Shown: positions 5,586-14,323, numbered from the stretch's first letter. The stretch: 64,000 nucleotides of DNA from CAZJBS01 sp964544475 (GCA_964544475.1 CAZJBS010000008.1:1-64000), one strand, 5' to 3'. The notes: generated by a model not told the origin, from the letters alone. Numbers and translations: made by a program.

Positions 5586-8255
5586 TTATGCCACCGACTC
5601 AGGGCTGTTCCTGACCGTCACTTCGGCCGGCAACCGGATCGTGAACTTCAAACCGCCGCCTTCACGGGATTCCGCGGTGAGCGTGCCCTGGTGGGCTTCG
5701 ACAAATCCTTTGGCAATGGACAGACCAAGTCCGGTCCCGCCGGCCTTGGTTCCCGGAACGCGGTAGAACTTGTCAAAGAGGTGTTTGAGCGTTGACGGAC
5801 TGACGCCCGGCCCGTTGTCAGCCACTTCGACGATGCATTCGTCCGAAGCGACGGCGGCCTTGATGGTCACGGTCGTACGTTCCGGCGTGTATTGCACCGC
5901 ATTACGTACCAGATTAACGATCGCCTGTTGAATAAGGCCGAAATCAATTTTGATGAGCGGCATTTCGGGATCCATCTCAAGAACCACCTGGTGGGTGGTC
6001 AGTTCATCCTGAATTTCTTTGATGGTCCATTGGATCAAATCCCTGACGTCAACCCAATCGGGTTTGGTGGTCATCATGCCGCTCTGGAGACGGGTCATGT
6101 CGAGCAGGTTTTCAACAAGGCGGTTCAGACGTGACGCGGCAATTTTTATTTCATGAGAAAAATCGTGGGAAGCGCCTTCACCGGACCGCTCAAGGTTGTC
6201 CGTCGCGTTGATGATGGCGGTAATGGGTGTGCGCAATTCGTGGGAGACCGAATCAAACAACGTCTTGTAAAGCCGTTCGGACTCGGCAAGCACGAGCGAC
6301 GTTTTCGAAAGTTCATTCAAAAACTCGCGTTCAATGGACGATGAAATCTGGCTTAAGAAATTCTGGAGCAAGGTCTCCTGATCGAAATTGAACGACTGTT
6401 TTTGACGGAGTTTCACGCCCACGACGCCGAGTGGATACCGGGGGCCGGACATGGGGAAGTAGGTGGCTTCTGCAAATGGCAGCGTGTCGGTAAATTTTCC
6501 CGCTTTTTTTTCATTCCAGTACACCCACGCCACGACGGAGAGTTCCTTCGGTGAGAGGATAAATGTGCTCGCCGGGTGAGCTTTGGATGAGAAGTCGCCG
6601 TCCGGATCACTCAGGAAGACGGCGACATCGGCCTCAAAGTAGCGCCGGATATTCGATACGGCCGCCTGGATCACGCCGTCCTGTGAGGTGGCCGCGGACA
6701 GTTGGCTGGTCAGCGTGTAAAGCGCGGTCGCTCTTTCCTCGCGCAGGCGCACGGCGCGTTCACGGGCGCGGACACGGGCGGACAGGACACCGGTCACAAT
6801 GGCGATGATGAAATACATACCGAACATGAGCGTGTCTTCGATGTGACCGATTGAAAACGTAAAAACGGGAGGGATGAAAAGGAAGTTCCACATCAGGGCT
6901 CCGATCGCAGCGGCCAGGAGAACCGGTCCGGGCCCGAATCGAAGCGGCAGAAGGGACACGGTGAGGAGAATGACAAAAGACACGGTCCGGTAGCCGATAT
7001 AGGGGCTGACCGGAAAGGAAATCAGAGAAACCAGACCAATAATCAACGCGGCGAGGGCGTACGGCGTCCACCCTGAATGGAGTTCAGGCAATCGGGGGCC
7101 CGATTCGGATTTGATTTCAGGGTCTCCGCCCACAACATAGACGTCCAGATCGCCGCTTCGCGAAATGAGTTGGTCGACTACACCGGCTCTCCACCAACGG
7201 CGGTGGCGGCCCTTACCGACAAGAATCTGTGTCGCTTTCTGCTGGTGCGCAATGCGGATCAAGGCGCCTGCCACGTCATCGTCCGTGGTCGTGGCGATTT
7301 CTGCGCCGAGATCACCGGCGAGTTTGAAGTTGTGCTGGAGGCGTTCCTTGTCTGCTTCAACAAGGGATCTCAACGAAGATTCGACGAAAACGACGATCCA
7401 CGATGCGTGCATGGCATAGGCCATTCTCCGCGTCCAACGGATGAGATTGGCCGATGACTCGGTCGCCTTTATCCCCACGACTATCCGTTGCCCGGATTTC
7501 CACGGTCCGCGGATGTGCTCGGACTCCATGTAGTCGCGAACCTGCCGATCCACCCGTTCGGCCGTCAGACGCAGGGACATCTCGCGAAGTGCAATCAGGT
7601 TGCCTTTGCGGAAGAAGTTGTCGATCGCCTGGTGGGAACGTTCGGCGGTGTACACTTTGCCTTCGGCCAGCCGCTTGAGCAGTTCGTCGGGCGCAATATC
7701 GATGACTTCCACTTCATCGGCGGCGTCAAAGACGGAGTCGGGAACAGTCTCGCGTACGACGCTATGGGTGATCTGGGCCACGGTATTGGCCCGGCTGTCG
7801 AGGTGCTGGACGTTGACCGTCGTGTAGACGTCGATGCCGTTGTCGAGCAACTCAAGCACGTCCTGGTAACGTTTGACATGGCGGCTGCCGGGTATGTTGG
7901 TATGGGCCAACTCGTCGACGAGGACCAGGCGGGGCTTGCGCGCCAGGAGGGCATCGATGTCCAATTCCTCGAAATCGGCTCCGCGGTATGAGATCTTCTT
8001 CCGGGGCACCAAAGGCAGGCCGTTGAGCAGTGCAAGAGTCTCCGGACGTTTGTGCGCTTCGACGTAGCCCACGACGACATCGACGCCTTTGTCCAGCGCT
8101 TCATGGGCTGAGCGCAGCATCTCGTAGGTCTTACCCACGCCGGCACACATGCCGAAGAAGATCTTCAGTTTGCCCTTATGCTGCTTCTCTTCCTCCTTTC
8201 GGAGCCGGTTGAGCAACTCATCCGGATCGGGTCGATGGGTGTCTGGAGTCTCCAT
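5586..8255 (-). CDS. kdpD: KdpD, turgor/potassium-sensing histidine kinase
   Basis: An 889-residue protein of full family length. In order: N-terminal KdpD domain with Walker A GMCAGVGKTYEML; a universal-stress-like domain; four closely spaced membrane helices of the DUF4118 type around residues 400-490; a GAF-like segment; a HisKA domain with the phosphorylated His in SVSHELRTPITAI; and a HATPase domain (N, G1 and G2 boxes, e.g. EVADNGPGVS and GGTGLGLSI). The family senses potassium and osmotic state and phosphorylates KdpE. ATG at 8255. A separate promoter may lie in the 136-nt gap upstream. Confidence 0.97.
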   Translation of the reverse strand: METPDTHRPDPDELLNRLRKEEEKQHKGKLKIFFGMCAGVGKTYEMLRSAHEALDKGVDVVVGYVEAHKRPETLALLNGLPLVPRKKISYRGADFEELDIDALLARKPRLVLVDELAHTNIPGSRHVKRYQDVLELLDNGIDVYTTVNVQHLDSRANTVAQITHSVVRETVPDSVFDAADEVEVIDIAPDELLKRLAEGKVYTAERSHQAIDNFFRKGNLIALREMSLRLTAERVDRQVRDYMESEHIRGPWKSGQRIVVGIKATESSANLIRWTRRMAYAMHASWIVVFVESSLRSLVEADKERLQHNFKLAGDLGAEIATTTDDDVAGALIRIAHQQKATQILVGKGRHRRWWRAGVVDQLISRSGDLDVYVVGGDPEIKSESGPRLPELHSGWTPYALAALIIGLVSLISFPVSPYIGYRTVSFVILLTVSLLPLRFGPGPVLLAAAIGALMWNFLFIPPVFTFSIGHIEDTLMFGMYFIIAIVTGVLSARVRARERAVRLREERATALYTLTSQLSAATSQDGVIQAAVSNIRRYFEADVAVFLSDPDGDFSSKAHPASTFILSPKELSVVAWVYWNEKKAGKFTDTLPFAEATYFPMSGPRYPLGVVGVKLRQKQSFNFDQETLLQNFLSQISSSIEREFLNELSKTSLVLAESERLYKTLFDSVSHELRTPITAIINATDNLERSGEGASHDFSHEIKIAASRLNRLVENLLDMTRLQSGMMTTKPDWVDVRDLIQWTIKEIQDELTTHQVVLEMDPEMPLIKIDFGLIQQAIVNLVRNAVQYTPERTTVTIKAAVASDECIVEVADNGPGVSPSTLKHLFDKFYRVPGTKAGGTGLGLSIAKGFVEAHQGTLTAESREGGGLKFTIRLPAEVTVRNSPESVA

Positions 8256-8327
8256 AACGGGAGTTTTGGCTAACTGCGATTATCTAATGCGGATTCGCGA
8301 CGCTTAATAGGCATCCGATCCGTGTTA

Positions 8328-8361
8328 TACGTTTATGTAACGTACTCATATTTGGCGTCAA
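8328..8361 (-). promoter_or_regulatory. Possible kdpDE promoter with an overlapping inverted repeat
   Basis: On the minus strand TTGACG (8361-8356) is followed after 16 nt by TACATA (8339-8334). An inverted repeat TACGTT-N5-AACGTA (8328-8344) overlaps the -10 and is a candidate operator. The kdpD start is about 75 nt downstream. Confidence 0.4.
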
Positions 8362-8377
8362 TGAAAAGTCTCGGGCA

Positions 8378-8397
8378 TTTTGACCGGCCGGTCAAAA
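8378..8397. repeat. Perfect 20-bp palindrome at the end of the porin gene
   Basis: TTTTGACCGG is followed directly by its reverse complement CCGGTCAAAA, with no spacer. The porin stop codon lies inside it. It lacks a T-tract after the stem on the minus strand, so it is more likely an mRNA stabilising hairpin or a dimeric protein site than a terminator. Confidence 0.7.
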
Positions 8398-9462
8398 GTT
8401 AACGGACAATGAAGTGGTCCAAGCAAGGTTCGTCTTCTTCGAGGTGTGATTTTTCACGAACACCTTGTCGCGGCTTATAAGCTCACGAATTTCCGTCCTG
8501 AGCAAAGCATGGTCGTTAATCTGGAAATCAGTATTCAATGAAAAGCCGTTCGTTTGAAATCCGTGCGGGGTAGTCGTGGACACGACGATGCCTCGTTTGT
8601 CTATGAACTGTTCGATCCGACCGGCGAATGAAAGCTTCGACAATACCTGATGTTTAGCGATGAGTGCCCACCCATACCAAGTTCCATACTTCGAGGGATT
8701 TTTGTCGGTTTGTTCCATCCCATAGTCGATGCCCGCGATGAAGCTGAATTTTTGCGACCATTGACAAACGGCATAGACGTCATGGAAGAATCGCCAGGCT
8801 CTGGCGCTGTCGGGCCGGTCATTTCCGACAAAAGTACTGTAGTTCAGCGTTATTCGATCATTGGGTTTGTAAGTGATCTGTGTTCCCGCGGCCGGGGAAG
8901 AATTTTGATCAAGCCTTTTTACGCGTTGCCAGCCATTTGCGATCAGCAATGACAAGCTCCAGGCCGCACTTGGGAGATGCGTTATTTTTATGGCGGAGAG
9001 ATAATACGGTGAGTTCTCGGCGGCCAGAGATCGGGTGAGTGTGATGTTGTCCTTTGAAACGGCGCTCTCCCATCCGATATGAGAGCCCATAATACCGGCG
9101 TCAATTCGTATCCGTTTGGTGAGGTCCACCCCCACATTCGCTTCGTAGACGTGCTGAGTCGATGAGGCCTCCGCCGACATGTTGTATTGGGGATACGTTC
9201 CCACCATGAATCCAAGATTGGCGTGAACCCCTTCTTTTTCATATGAAATTTTCAAAAGACCGAGGTTCACATTGATTTCATTGTGCCGTGTATGGTTGTA
9301 AAGGAAAGCCGGACGCTCGTGGTTGGCCGGTTCGTTGAAGTCGTAGGCATAGTACGTGTCGATAAAACCCATGATCTTTATCGGATTTTCATTCTGGGCG
9401 AACACCGGGGCCATGATCAAGAGGATCACGCTGATGATGGAAGTGGTGATTTGCAGTGTCAT
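8392..9462 (-). CDS. Outer-membrane porin-like beta-barrel in the kdp locus
   Basis: A 356-residue protein with a cleavable signal peptide (hydrophobic IISVILLIMAPVFAQ) followed by KIMGFIDTYYAYDFN, the opening of the BBP2/OmpL-like porin family (PF07642). Alternating amphipathic strands run throughout and the protein ends in SLSVNF, a terminal Phe as used for BAM recognition. ATG at 9462 has GGAG 6 nt upstream. It lies between kdpC and kdpD, same strand, 28 nt after kdpC, so it is probably co-transcribed. A role in letting potassium reach the periplasm is inference from location only. Confidence 0.8.
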   Translation of the reverse strand: MTLQITTSIISVILLIMAPVFAQNENPIKIMGFIDTYYAYDFNEPANHERPAFLYNHTRHNEINVNLGLLKISYEKEGVHANLGFMVGTYPQYNMSAEASSTQHVYEANVGVDLTKRIRIDAGIMGSHIGWESAVSKDNITLTRSLAAENSPYYLSAIKITHLPSAAWSLSLLIANGWQRVKRLDQNSSPAAGTQITYKPNDRITLNYSTFVGNDRPDSARAWRFFHDVYAVCQWSQKFSFIAGIDYGMEQTDKNPSKYGTWYGWALIAKHQVLSKLSFAGRIEQFIDKRGIVVSTTTPHGFQTNGFSLNTDFQINDHALLRTEIRELISRDKVFVKNHTSKKTNLAWTTSLSVNF

Positions 9463-9490
9463 AGTCGCTCCATGTCCATATTGTCGCAGG

Positions 9491-10069
9491 TTATGGTTTC
9501 CTTAAGTTATCCAAAGCCAGGTTCAGTGTCAAAACATTCACGCGGGGTTCACCAAGAAATCCGAACTGGCGGCCTTCCGTGTTTTCTTCGATGAGATGCC
9601 GCACTTCTGACTGTTGAAACCCACGTGCCAGGGCCACTCTCGGCACTTGATACAGTGCCGCTGCCGGCGTGATGTGCGGATCCAATCCGCTGCCGGACGC
9701 GGTCACCAGATCGACGGGCACGGGGGACGTATTGTTCGAATCGGCGGCGAGCAGGGCGTCGAGACGGGCCTGTACAGCCGCGAATAACGCAGGATTGAGC
9801 GGACCATAATTTGATCCGGACGAGGCGGCGGCATGATAGGGAACGGGTCCGGTTGCAGACAGTCGGCCCCAGAAGTATTTTGGATCGTCAAACGACTGGC
9901 CAATCAACTCCGAACCGACGGCCTTTCCGTCTTTATAGATGACACTGCCATTGGCCCTGGCCGGAAAGAACAACTGTCCTATGCCGGTGATCAGTAACGG
10001 ATAGACCATACCCGTCAGGATCGTCAAGACCGCAAGCATGAGCAATGCAGGTTTGATTTGGGACGCCAT
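9491..10069 (-). CDS. kdpC: KdpC subunit of the potassium-transporting ATPase
   Basis: A 192-residue single-span membrane protein. The N-terminal helix PALLMLAVLTILTGMVYPLL is the family hallmark, and the C-terminal domain keeps the ASGSGLDPHI motif and the ending LNLALD. KdpC is the small accessory subunit of the KdpFABC potassium pump. ATG at 10069 has AAGGAAG 8 nt upstream and aligns with family starts, so the upstream ATG at 10093 is not used. It follows kdpB by 36 nt. Confidence 0.96.
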   Translation of the reverse strand: MASQIKPALLMLAVLTILTGMVYPLLITGIGQLFFPARANGSVIYKDGKAVGSELIGQSFDDPKYFWGRLSATGPVPYHAAASSGSNYGPLNPALFAAVQARLDALLAADSNNTSPVPVDLVTASGSGLDPHITPAAALYQVPRVALARGFQQSEVRHLIEENTEGRQFGFLGEPRVNVLTLNLALDNLRKP

Positions 10070-10105
10070 GGATTCTTCCTTGATGAGGTTCATGATGACT
10101 CGGAT

Positions 10106-12175
10106 CTATAGTGCCTTCAAGGCGCCGAGGATGAGATCGATGATTTTTATACCGACAAATGGCACAGCCAACCCGCCCAGGCCATAGATCAGAAGGTTGT
10201 TTCTCAGAATAGCCGCCGCTCCCAATGCGCGATAGCGAATACCCTTCAGCGCCAGTGGAATAAGCACGACAAGGATCAGCGCATTGAAGATTACCGCGGA
10301 GAGGATGGCGGTCTCGGGATCGAGGCCCATGATGTTCAGGGCATTGAGAACCGGAAACGTGGTGACAAAGGCCGCGGGTATGATCGCAAAATACTTGGCG
10401 ACATCGTTGGCGATGCTGAAGGTTGTCAGCGCGCCGCGGGTCATGAGCAGTTGCTTTCCGATCTCGACGATTTCGATAAGCTTGGTTGGGTTAGAATCCA
10501 GATCAACCATGTTCCCGGCTTCCTTTGCGGCCTGGGTGCCGCTATTCATCGAGACGGCTACGTCGGCCTGCGCTAGGGCGGGGGCGTCATTGGTACCGTC
10601 GCCGGTCATCGCCACAAGCCTTCCACCGGCCTGATGCTCACGAATCAATTTCAGTTTCGCTTCCGGCGTGGCCTGCGCCAGGAAGTCATCGACGCCGGCC
10701 TCGGCGGCGATGGTCGCGGCGGTCAAAGGATTGTCGCCGGTGATCATGATGGTTTTGATGCCCATTCGCCGCAATTCGGCAAACCGCTCCTTGATGCCGT
10801 GTTTGACGATGTCTTTCAATTCAATGGTTCCGAGGACGCGGGCATTTTCTGCCACCACCAACGGCGTGCCGCCACTGCGCGAAATCGAATCGACCTGGTT
10901 TCGCACGTCGGAAGGAACCATGCCGCCCTGGGCTTGGACGAATTCCTCGATCGCCGATGCCGCGCCCTTGCGAATTTGTCGGCCATCGATATTGACGCCG
11001 CTCATACGGGTCTGGGCAGTAAAGGGAACAAATTTCGCGCCCAATTCGTGGATATTCCGGCCGCGTATCTTGAATTTTTCTTTCGCGAGCACCACGATGG
11101 ACCGCCCTTCGGGCGTTTCGTCCGAAAGGGAGGCCAGTTGAGCGGCGTCGGCCAACTCGTCCACGCTGACGCCGGCCGTCGGGTGATAGCCTGTCGCGTG
11201 GCGATTGCCCAGCGTGATGGTGCCCGTCTTATCCAGCAGTAACACATCCACGTCGCCGGCAGCCTCAACCGCGCGTCCGGATGTCGCAATCACATTGGCC
11301 TGAATCATACGATCCATGCCGGCAATGCCGATGGCCGACAACAAGCCGCCGATGGTCGTCGGTATGAGGCACACGAGCAGGGCGACCAACACCGTCACCG
11401 TAACGGGCAGGCCCTGCGCCATCGCTTGGACGCTGTAGATGGAAAACGGAAGCAGCGTCACCGTCGCCAGCAGGAAAATGATGGTGAGCGCCGTCAGGAG
11501 GATGGACAATGCGATTTCGTTGGGAGTTTTCTGACGCTTGGATCCTTCGACCATCGCAATCATCCGGTCGAGAAACGTCTCGCCGGGATTGGCCGTGATA
11601 CGTACGATGAGCCAATCCGACAGCACTTTGGTTCCGCCGGTCACGGCGCTTCGGTCGCCGCCGCTTTCCCGAATCACCGGGGCGCTTTCGCCGGTGATAG
11701 CGCTTTCATCCACTGAGGCGATGCCCTCGATAGCTTCGCCGTCTCCGGGAATAGTATCGCCGACTTCAACAAGCACGTGGTCATCCTTTCGAAGCGTCGA
11801 GGCCTGGGTGAGAACATAAGCCCCGTGGATGTCCGATTTCTCAAGGCGTTTGGCCTGGGTATCCTGCCGGGTCTTTCGAAGCGATTCGGCCTGCGCCTTT
11901 CCGCGCCCTTCGGCCATCGCTTCCGCAAAGTTGGCGAACAAAACCGTGAACCATAACCAAATCGAAATGGCCAGAATGGATGACGCCGGAGCCTCGCCCT
12001 GGCCGAACAACGCTTGCGCGTACAGGGCTGTCGTTAGGACGCTGCCGATCAGCACGACGAACATAACCGGATTCCGAATCTGGTTTCGGGGATCCAGCTT
12101 CTTGAATGCATCCAGCAGAGCTTGCCGAACGATGGGCGGATCGAAGAGGGGACGCGGAGTATGTTTGTCAGACAT
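10106..12175 (-). CDS. kdpB: KdpB, P-type ATPase subunit of the potassium pump
   Basis: A 689-residue P-type ATPase. Visible motifs are the actuator TGES (AITGESAPV), the phosphorylation motif DKTGTIT, the nucleotide-binding TGDNPLTA and the hinge TGDGTNDAPALAQAD, with the expected N-terminal and C-terminal membrane helices. It energises potassium uptake through KdpA. The start MSDKHTPRPLFDPP at 12175 has AAGGA upstream and fits family starts; the longer frame to 12196 is unlikely. It follows kdpA by 24 nt. Confidence 0.97.
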   Translation of the reverse strand: MSDKHTPRPLFDPPIVRQALLDAFKKLDPRNQIRNPVMFVVLIGSVLTTALYAQALFGQGEAPASSILAISIWLWFTVLFANFAEAMAEGRGKAQAESLRKTRQDTQAKRLEKSDIHGAYVLTQASTLRKDDHVLVEVGDTIPGDGEAIEGIASVDESAITGESAPVIRESGGDRSAVTGGTKVLSDWLIVRITANPGETFLDRMIAMVEGSKRQKTPNEIALSILLTALTIIFLLATVTLLPFSIYSVQAMAQGLPVTVTVLVALLVCLIPTTIGGLLSAIGIAGMDRMIQANVIATSGRAVEAAGDVDVLLLDKTGTITLGNRHATGYHPTAGVSVDELADAAQLASLSDETPEGRSIVVLAKEKFKIRGRNIHELGAKFVPFTAQTRMSGVNIDGRQIRKGAASAIEEFVQAQGGMVPSDVRNQVDSISRSGGTPLVVAENARVLGTIELKDIVKHGIKERFAELRRMGIKTIMITGDNPLTAATIAAEAGVDDFLAQATPEAKLKLIREHQAGGRLVAMTGDGTNDAPALAQADVAVSMNSGTQAAKEAGNMVDLDSNPTKLIEIVEIGKQLLMTRGALTTFSIANDVAKYFAIIPAAFVTTFPVLNALNIMGLDPETAILSAVIFNALILVVLIPLALKGIRYRALGAAAILRNNLLIYGLGGLAVPFVGIKIIDLILGALKAL

Positions 12176-12199
12176 GATGAATGATCCTTCGGTCATTGG

Positions 12200-13678
12200 T
12201 TACATGAGGAGGTGTTCGACGATGGGCCCCAGCGCCAGAGCCGGAATGAACGTCAGGGCGCCAACAACAACCACCACGCTGATCAGCAGCACGACAAATA
12301 GCGGTGTATGGGTGGCCAGCGTTCCGGGGCCCGCCGGAACGTGTTTCTTGCTGGCAAGGGATCCGGCAATGGCAAGCGTTGGAATCGCAAGCCAGTACCG
12401 GGCAAAAAGCATCGCCAGACCGCCCGTGATGTTGTAAAAAGGCGTATTGGCGCCCAGGCCGGCGAACGCGCTCCCGTTGTTGTTTCCCTGGGATGAAAAG
12501 GCGTACAGGACCTCGCTGAATCCGTGAACCCCCGGATTGTAGATGGTGGCTTTGCCCCATTCCGTGACGACGGCGAGCGCCGTGAAACCGAGAACGACCA
12601 TCGGAGGGATCAGTATCACCAGCGAGGCCATTTTCATTTCGTACGCTTCGATTTTCTTGCCGAGATACTCCGGCGTCCGTCCGACCATGAGACCGGCAAC
12701 GAACACCGCAATGATGGCAAAGACCAACATGCCGTACAATCCGGACCCTACGCCGCCGTAAATGATCTCCCCGAGTTGCATCAACCACATCGTCACGAGA
12801 CCGCCGAGGGCCGTGTAGGAATCATGCATGGAATTCACGGAACCNNNNNNNNNNNNNNNNNNNNNNNNNNNNNNNNNNNNNNNNNNNNNNNNNNNNNNNN
12901 NNNNNNNNNNNNNNNNNNNNNNNNNNNNNNNNNNNNNNNNNNNNCCTCCGCCATTCGTTCCGAGTTGTTTGATGGCAATTTGCGACGCGGCCGGTCCCAT
13001 CGGAAGGATCTGTTCACTCACCGCCTGACCGTTGGCGTCCGCAACGGGTTGCACGAGCGACACACTCGTATAGGCTTCGAAATTTTGAATGACGCCCTGC
13101 GAAACGAGGAGGACAGACAAAACAATCGAGAGAGGGAGCAGAATGTATATCGTGCTGCGGACCAGATCCGACCAGAAGTTACCGATCGTTCCGGAGGATT
13201 TTCGAACGAAACCGCGGATAAAGGCGGCGAGCGTTGCCATACCGGTGGCCGCGGATACAAAGTTCTGTACGGTCAACCCCAGCATCTGCGTCAGATAACT
13301 CATGGTCGTTTCGCCGCCATATCCCTGCCAGTTGGTGTTGCTGGCAAAACTTACGGCGGTATTGAACGCGGAATCCGGCGTTACGGGGCCAAGCCCATGT
13401 GGATTGAGCCCCAGCCAATCCTGCCATCGCTGCAAGGCATAGACGGCGAGCAGCCCCGCAAAATTGAACAGCAGCAGCGCAAAGGAATACTTCTTCCAGT
13501 CCATCTCATCGTCGGGTCGTATTCCGCACAGCCGATACAGCCATCGCTCGAACACCGAAGCGAAACGACCGAAGGAATGACCCTCGTAGACTTTGGCCAT
13601 GTACTTACCCAGCGGCTTTGCCAGTACGATCAGCACGACCAGGTAAAAAACAAGTTGAAAGATGCCGTTTGCCGTCAT
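12200..13678 (-). CDS. kdpA: KdpA, potassium-binding subunit (interrupted by assembly gap)
   Basis: Both ends are intact. The N-terminal part includes NTAVSFASNTNWQGYGGE (a selectivity-filter loop) and runs to AIKQLGTNGG. After the gap it resumes at MHDSYTALGGLVTMWL and ends LALGPIVEHLLM. KdpA forms the potassium channel-like subunit with about ten membrane helices. Counting the N run as 34 codons gives 492 residues. The family is usually about 560, so roughly 100 residues (about 300 nt) are missing where only 100 N stand. The open frame across the gap is therefore coincidental and not evidence of an intact gene in this assembly. ATG overlaps the kdpF stop by one base. Confidence 0.95.
   Translation of the reverse strand: MTANGIFQLVFYLVVLIVLAKPLGKYMAKVYEGHSFGRFASVFERWLYRLCGIRPDDEMDWKKYSFALLLFNFAGLLAVYALQRWQDWLGLNPHGLGPVTPDSAFNTAVSFASNTNWQGYGGETTMSYLTQMLGLTVQNFVSAATGMATLAAFIRGFVRKSSGTIGNFWSDLVRSTIYILLPLSIVLSVLLVSQGVIQNFEAYTSVSLVQPVADANGQAVSEQILPMGPAASQIAIKQLGTNGGXXXXXXXXXXXXXXXXXXXXXXXXXXXXXXXXXXGSVNSMHDSYTALGGLVTMWLMQLGEIIYGGVGSGLYGMLVFAIIAVFVAGLMVGRTPEYLGKKIEAYEMKMASLVILIPPMVVLGFTALAVVTEWGKATIYNPGVHGFSEVLYAFSSQGNNNGSAFAGLGANTPFYNITGGLAMLFARYWLAIPTLAIAGSLASKKHVPAGPGTLATHTPLFVVLLISVVVVVGALTFIPALALGPIVEHLLM
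12845..12944. other. Assembly gap (100 N)
   Basis: Exactly 100 undetermined bases, the customary placeholder for a scaffold join of unknown length. It falls inside kdpA, and comparison with the usual KdpA length suggests the true missing sequence is about 300 nt. Confidence 0.97.
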
Positions 13679-13767
13679 TAGAATTTCTCCGGTTTCATTA
13701 AGGCAATAAACAAGTAGACGAACATTGCAAGAGCAACAAGGCCGCTGATGACATACAATACATTCAT
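13678..13767 (-). CDS. kdpF: KdpF, small stabilising subunit
   Basis: A 29-residue peptide with a single membrane helix and a C-terminal LMKPEKF, the signature ending of KdpF. KdpF stabilises the KdpABC complex in the membrane. Its TAA overlaps the ATG of kdpA (TAATG), which gives translational coupling and supports the call despite its size. Confidence 0.9.
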   Translation of the reverse strand: MNVLYVISGLVALAMFVYLFIALMKPEKF

Positions 13768-13808
13768 GGATTCACCGTTCCAGTAGTTGTTGATATGGCC
13801 GGGGATGG

Positions 13809-13982
13809 TTACACAAGTGGCGGCAATTCCGCCGGGTCCGTACATTCGTAATATTCTTTGCGTGAATCGGGCCGCGCACTCTTGTCGGATGGATACGGAA
13901 TGAAGTTCAGCAGCCAGCGTTTGACGGCAGAGAAAATGCCCATGGGATTCTGGCCGCGGCCTTGAGTCGATGCGGTGATCAT
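13809..13982 (-). CDS. Small protein of unknown function in the kdp leader (57 aa)
   Basis: The start ATG (13982-13980) overlaps the TGA of the preceding 26-residue gene as ATGA, a coupled arrangement that favours translation. The predicted protein has a basic, amphipathic middle (FSAVKRWLLNFIPYP) and a polar C-terminus ending ELPPLV. I do not recognise a family. A later in-frame ATG at 13943 would give 44 residues but has no ribosome binding site. It lies 41 nt before kdpF. Confidence 0.45.
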   Translation of the reverse strand: MITASTQGRGQNPMGIFSAVKRWLLNFIPYPSDKSARPDSRKEYYECTDPAELPPLV

Positions 13983-14059
13983 AGGCGTGAACAGCCCTCG
14001 ATCAGGCCCCAGGACAGCAGAAAGAAAGCCGTGATGATGCCAACATAGATCAAGTCCAT
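13979..14059 (-). CDS. 26-residue membrane peptide of the kdp leader
   Basis: Encodes MDLIYVGIITAFFLLSWGLI followed by EGCSRL: one hydrophobic helix with an acidic start and a basic end. I recall very similar peptides annotated upstream of kdpF in other bacteria (pattern MDxIxxGxxxAFFxLSWGL), so it is probably a conserved Kdp-associated micropeptide. A GAGG element lies about 9 nt before the ATG. The TGA overlaps the next ORF by 4 nt. Confidence 0.7.
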   Translation of the reverse strand: MDLIYVGIITAFFLLSWGLIEGCSRL

Positions 14060-14082
14060 GACGTGCCTCGCGTTTGGTGATG

Positions 14083-14253
14083 TTAAAGGTTGCTTTTTGT
14101 GAAACGGTCAACGGGCCGTTTGCCTGACCGCAGGAGCGCCGACATCGAATAGAGGATGACCACATATGTCAATAGAAGTACAGCCTTGGACAAGTCAATG
14201 GACATTTCAGATATTCTTGGCATTCTGGGCGCCGTGATGATTGCGGCATTCAT
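14083..14253 (-). CDS. 56-residue membrane protein, first gene of the kdp leader
   Basis: An uninterrupted 56-codon frame with AAAGGA 7 nt before the ATG. It has a polar N-terminus, one membrane helix (KAVLLLTYVVILYSMSALL) and a basic tail RSGKRPVDRF. It starts about 20 nt after the predicted kdp transcription start and ends 23 nt before the 26-residue gene. Not recognised; a small Kdp-associated or leader protein is an inference from position. Confidence 0.55.
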   Translation of the reverse strand: MNAAIITAPRMPRISEMSIDLSKAVLLLTYVVILYSMSALLRSGKRPVDRFTKSNL

Positions 14254-14278
14254 ACGTGAATCCTTTCTTGAACAGAAT

Positions 14279-14323
14279 CAATGTAAGGTGGACAAGGGCT
14301 ACGGACAATTAACGGGGCGTTAA
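14279..14323 (-). promoter_or_regulatory. kdp operon promoter with adjacent inverted repeat
   Basis: On the minus strand TTGTCC (14308-14303), 17 nt, then TACATTG (14285-14279). Immediately upstream of the -35 is a perfect inverted repeat TTAACG-N3-CGTTAA (14309-14323). That is where an OmpR-family activator would sit, so it is a candidate KdpE site. Confidence 0.6.

Noticed and set aside
12524..13681. Long plus-strand frame antisense to kdpA
   Set aside because: The kdpA frame matches its family closely; the antisense frame has charged, repetitive composition and spans the N gap.
13809..14165. 118-codon frame before kdpF taken as one gene
   Set aside because: Its first 61 codons overlap the 56- and 26-residue frames, which have better start signals; only the part from 13982 is kept.
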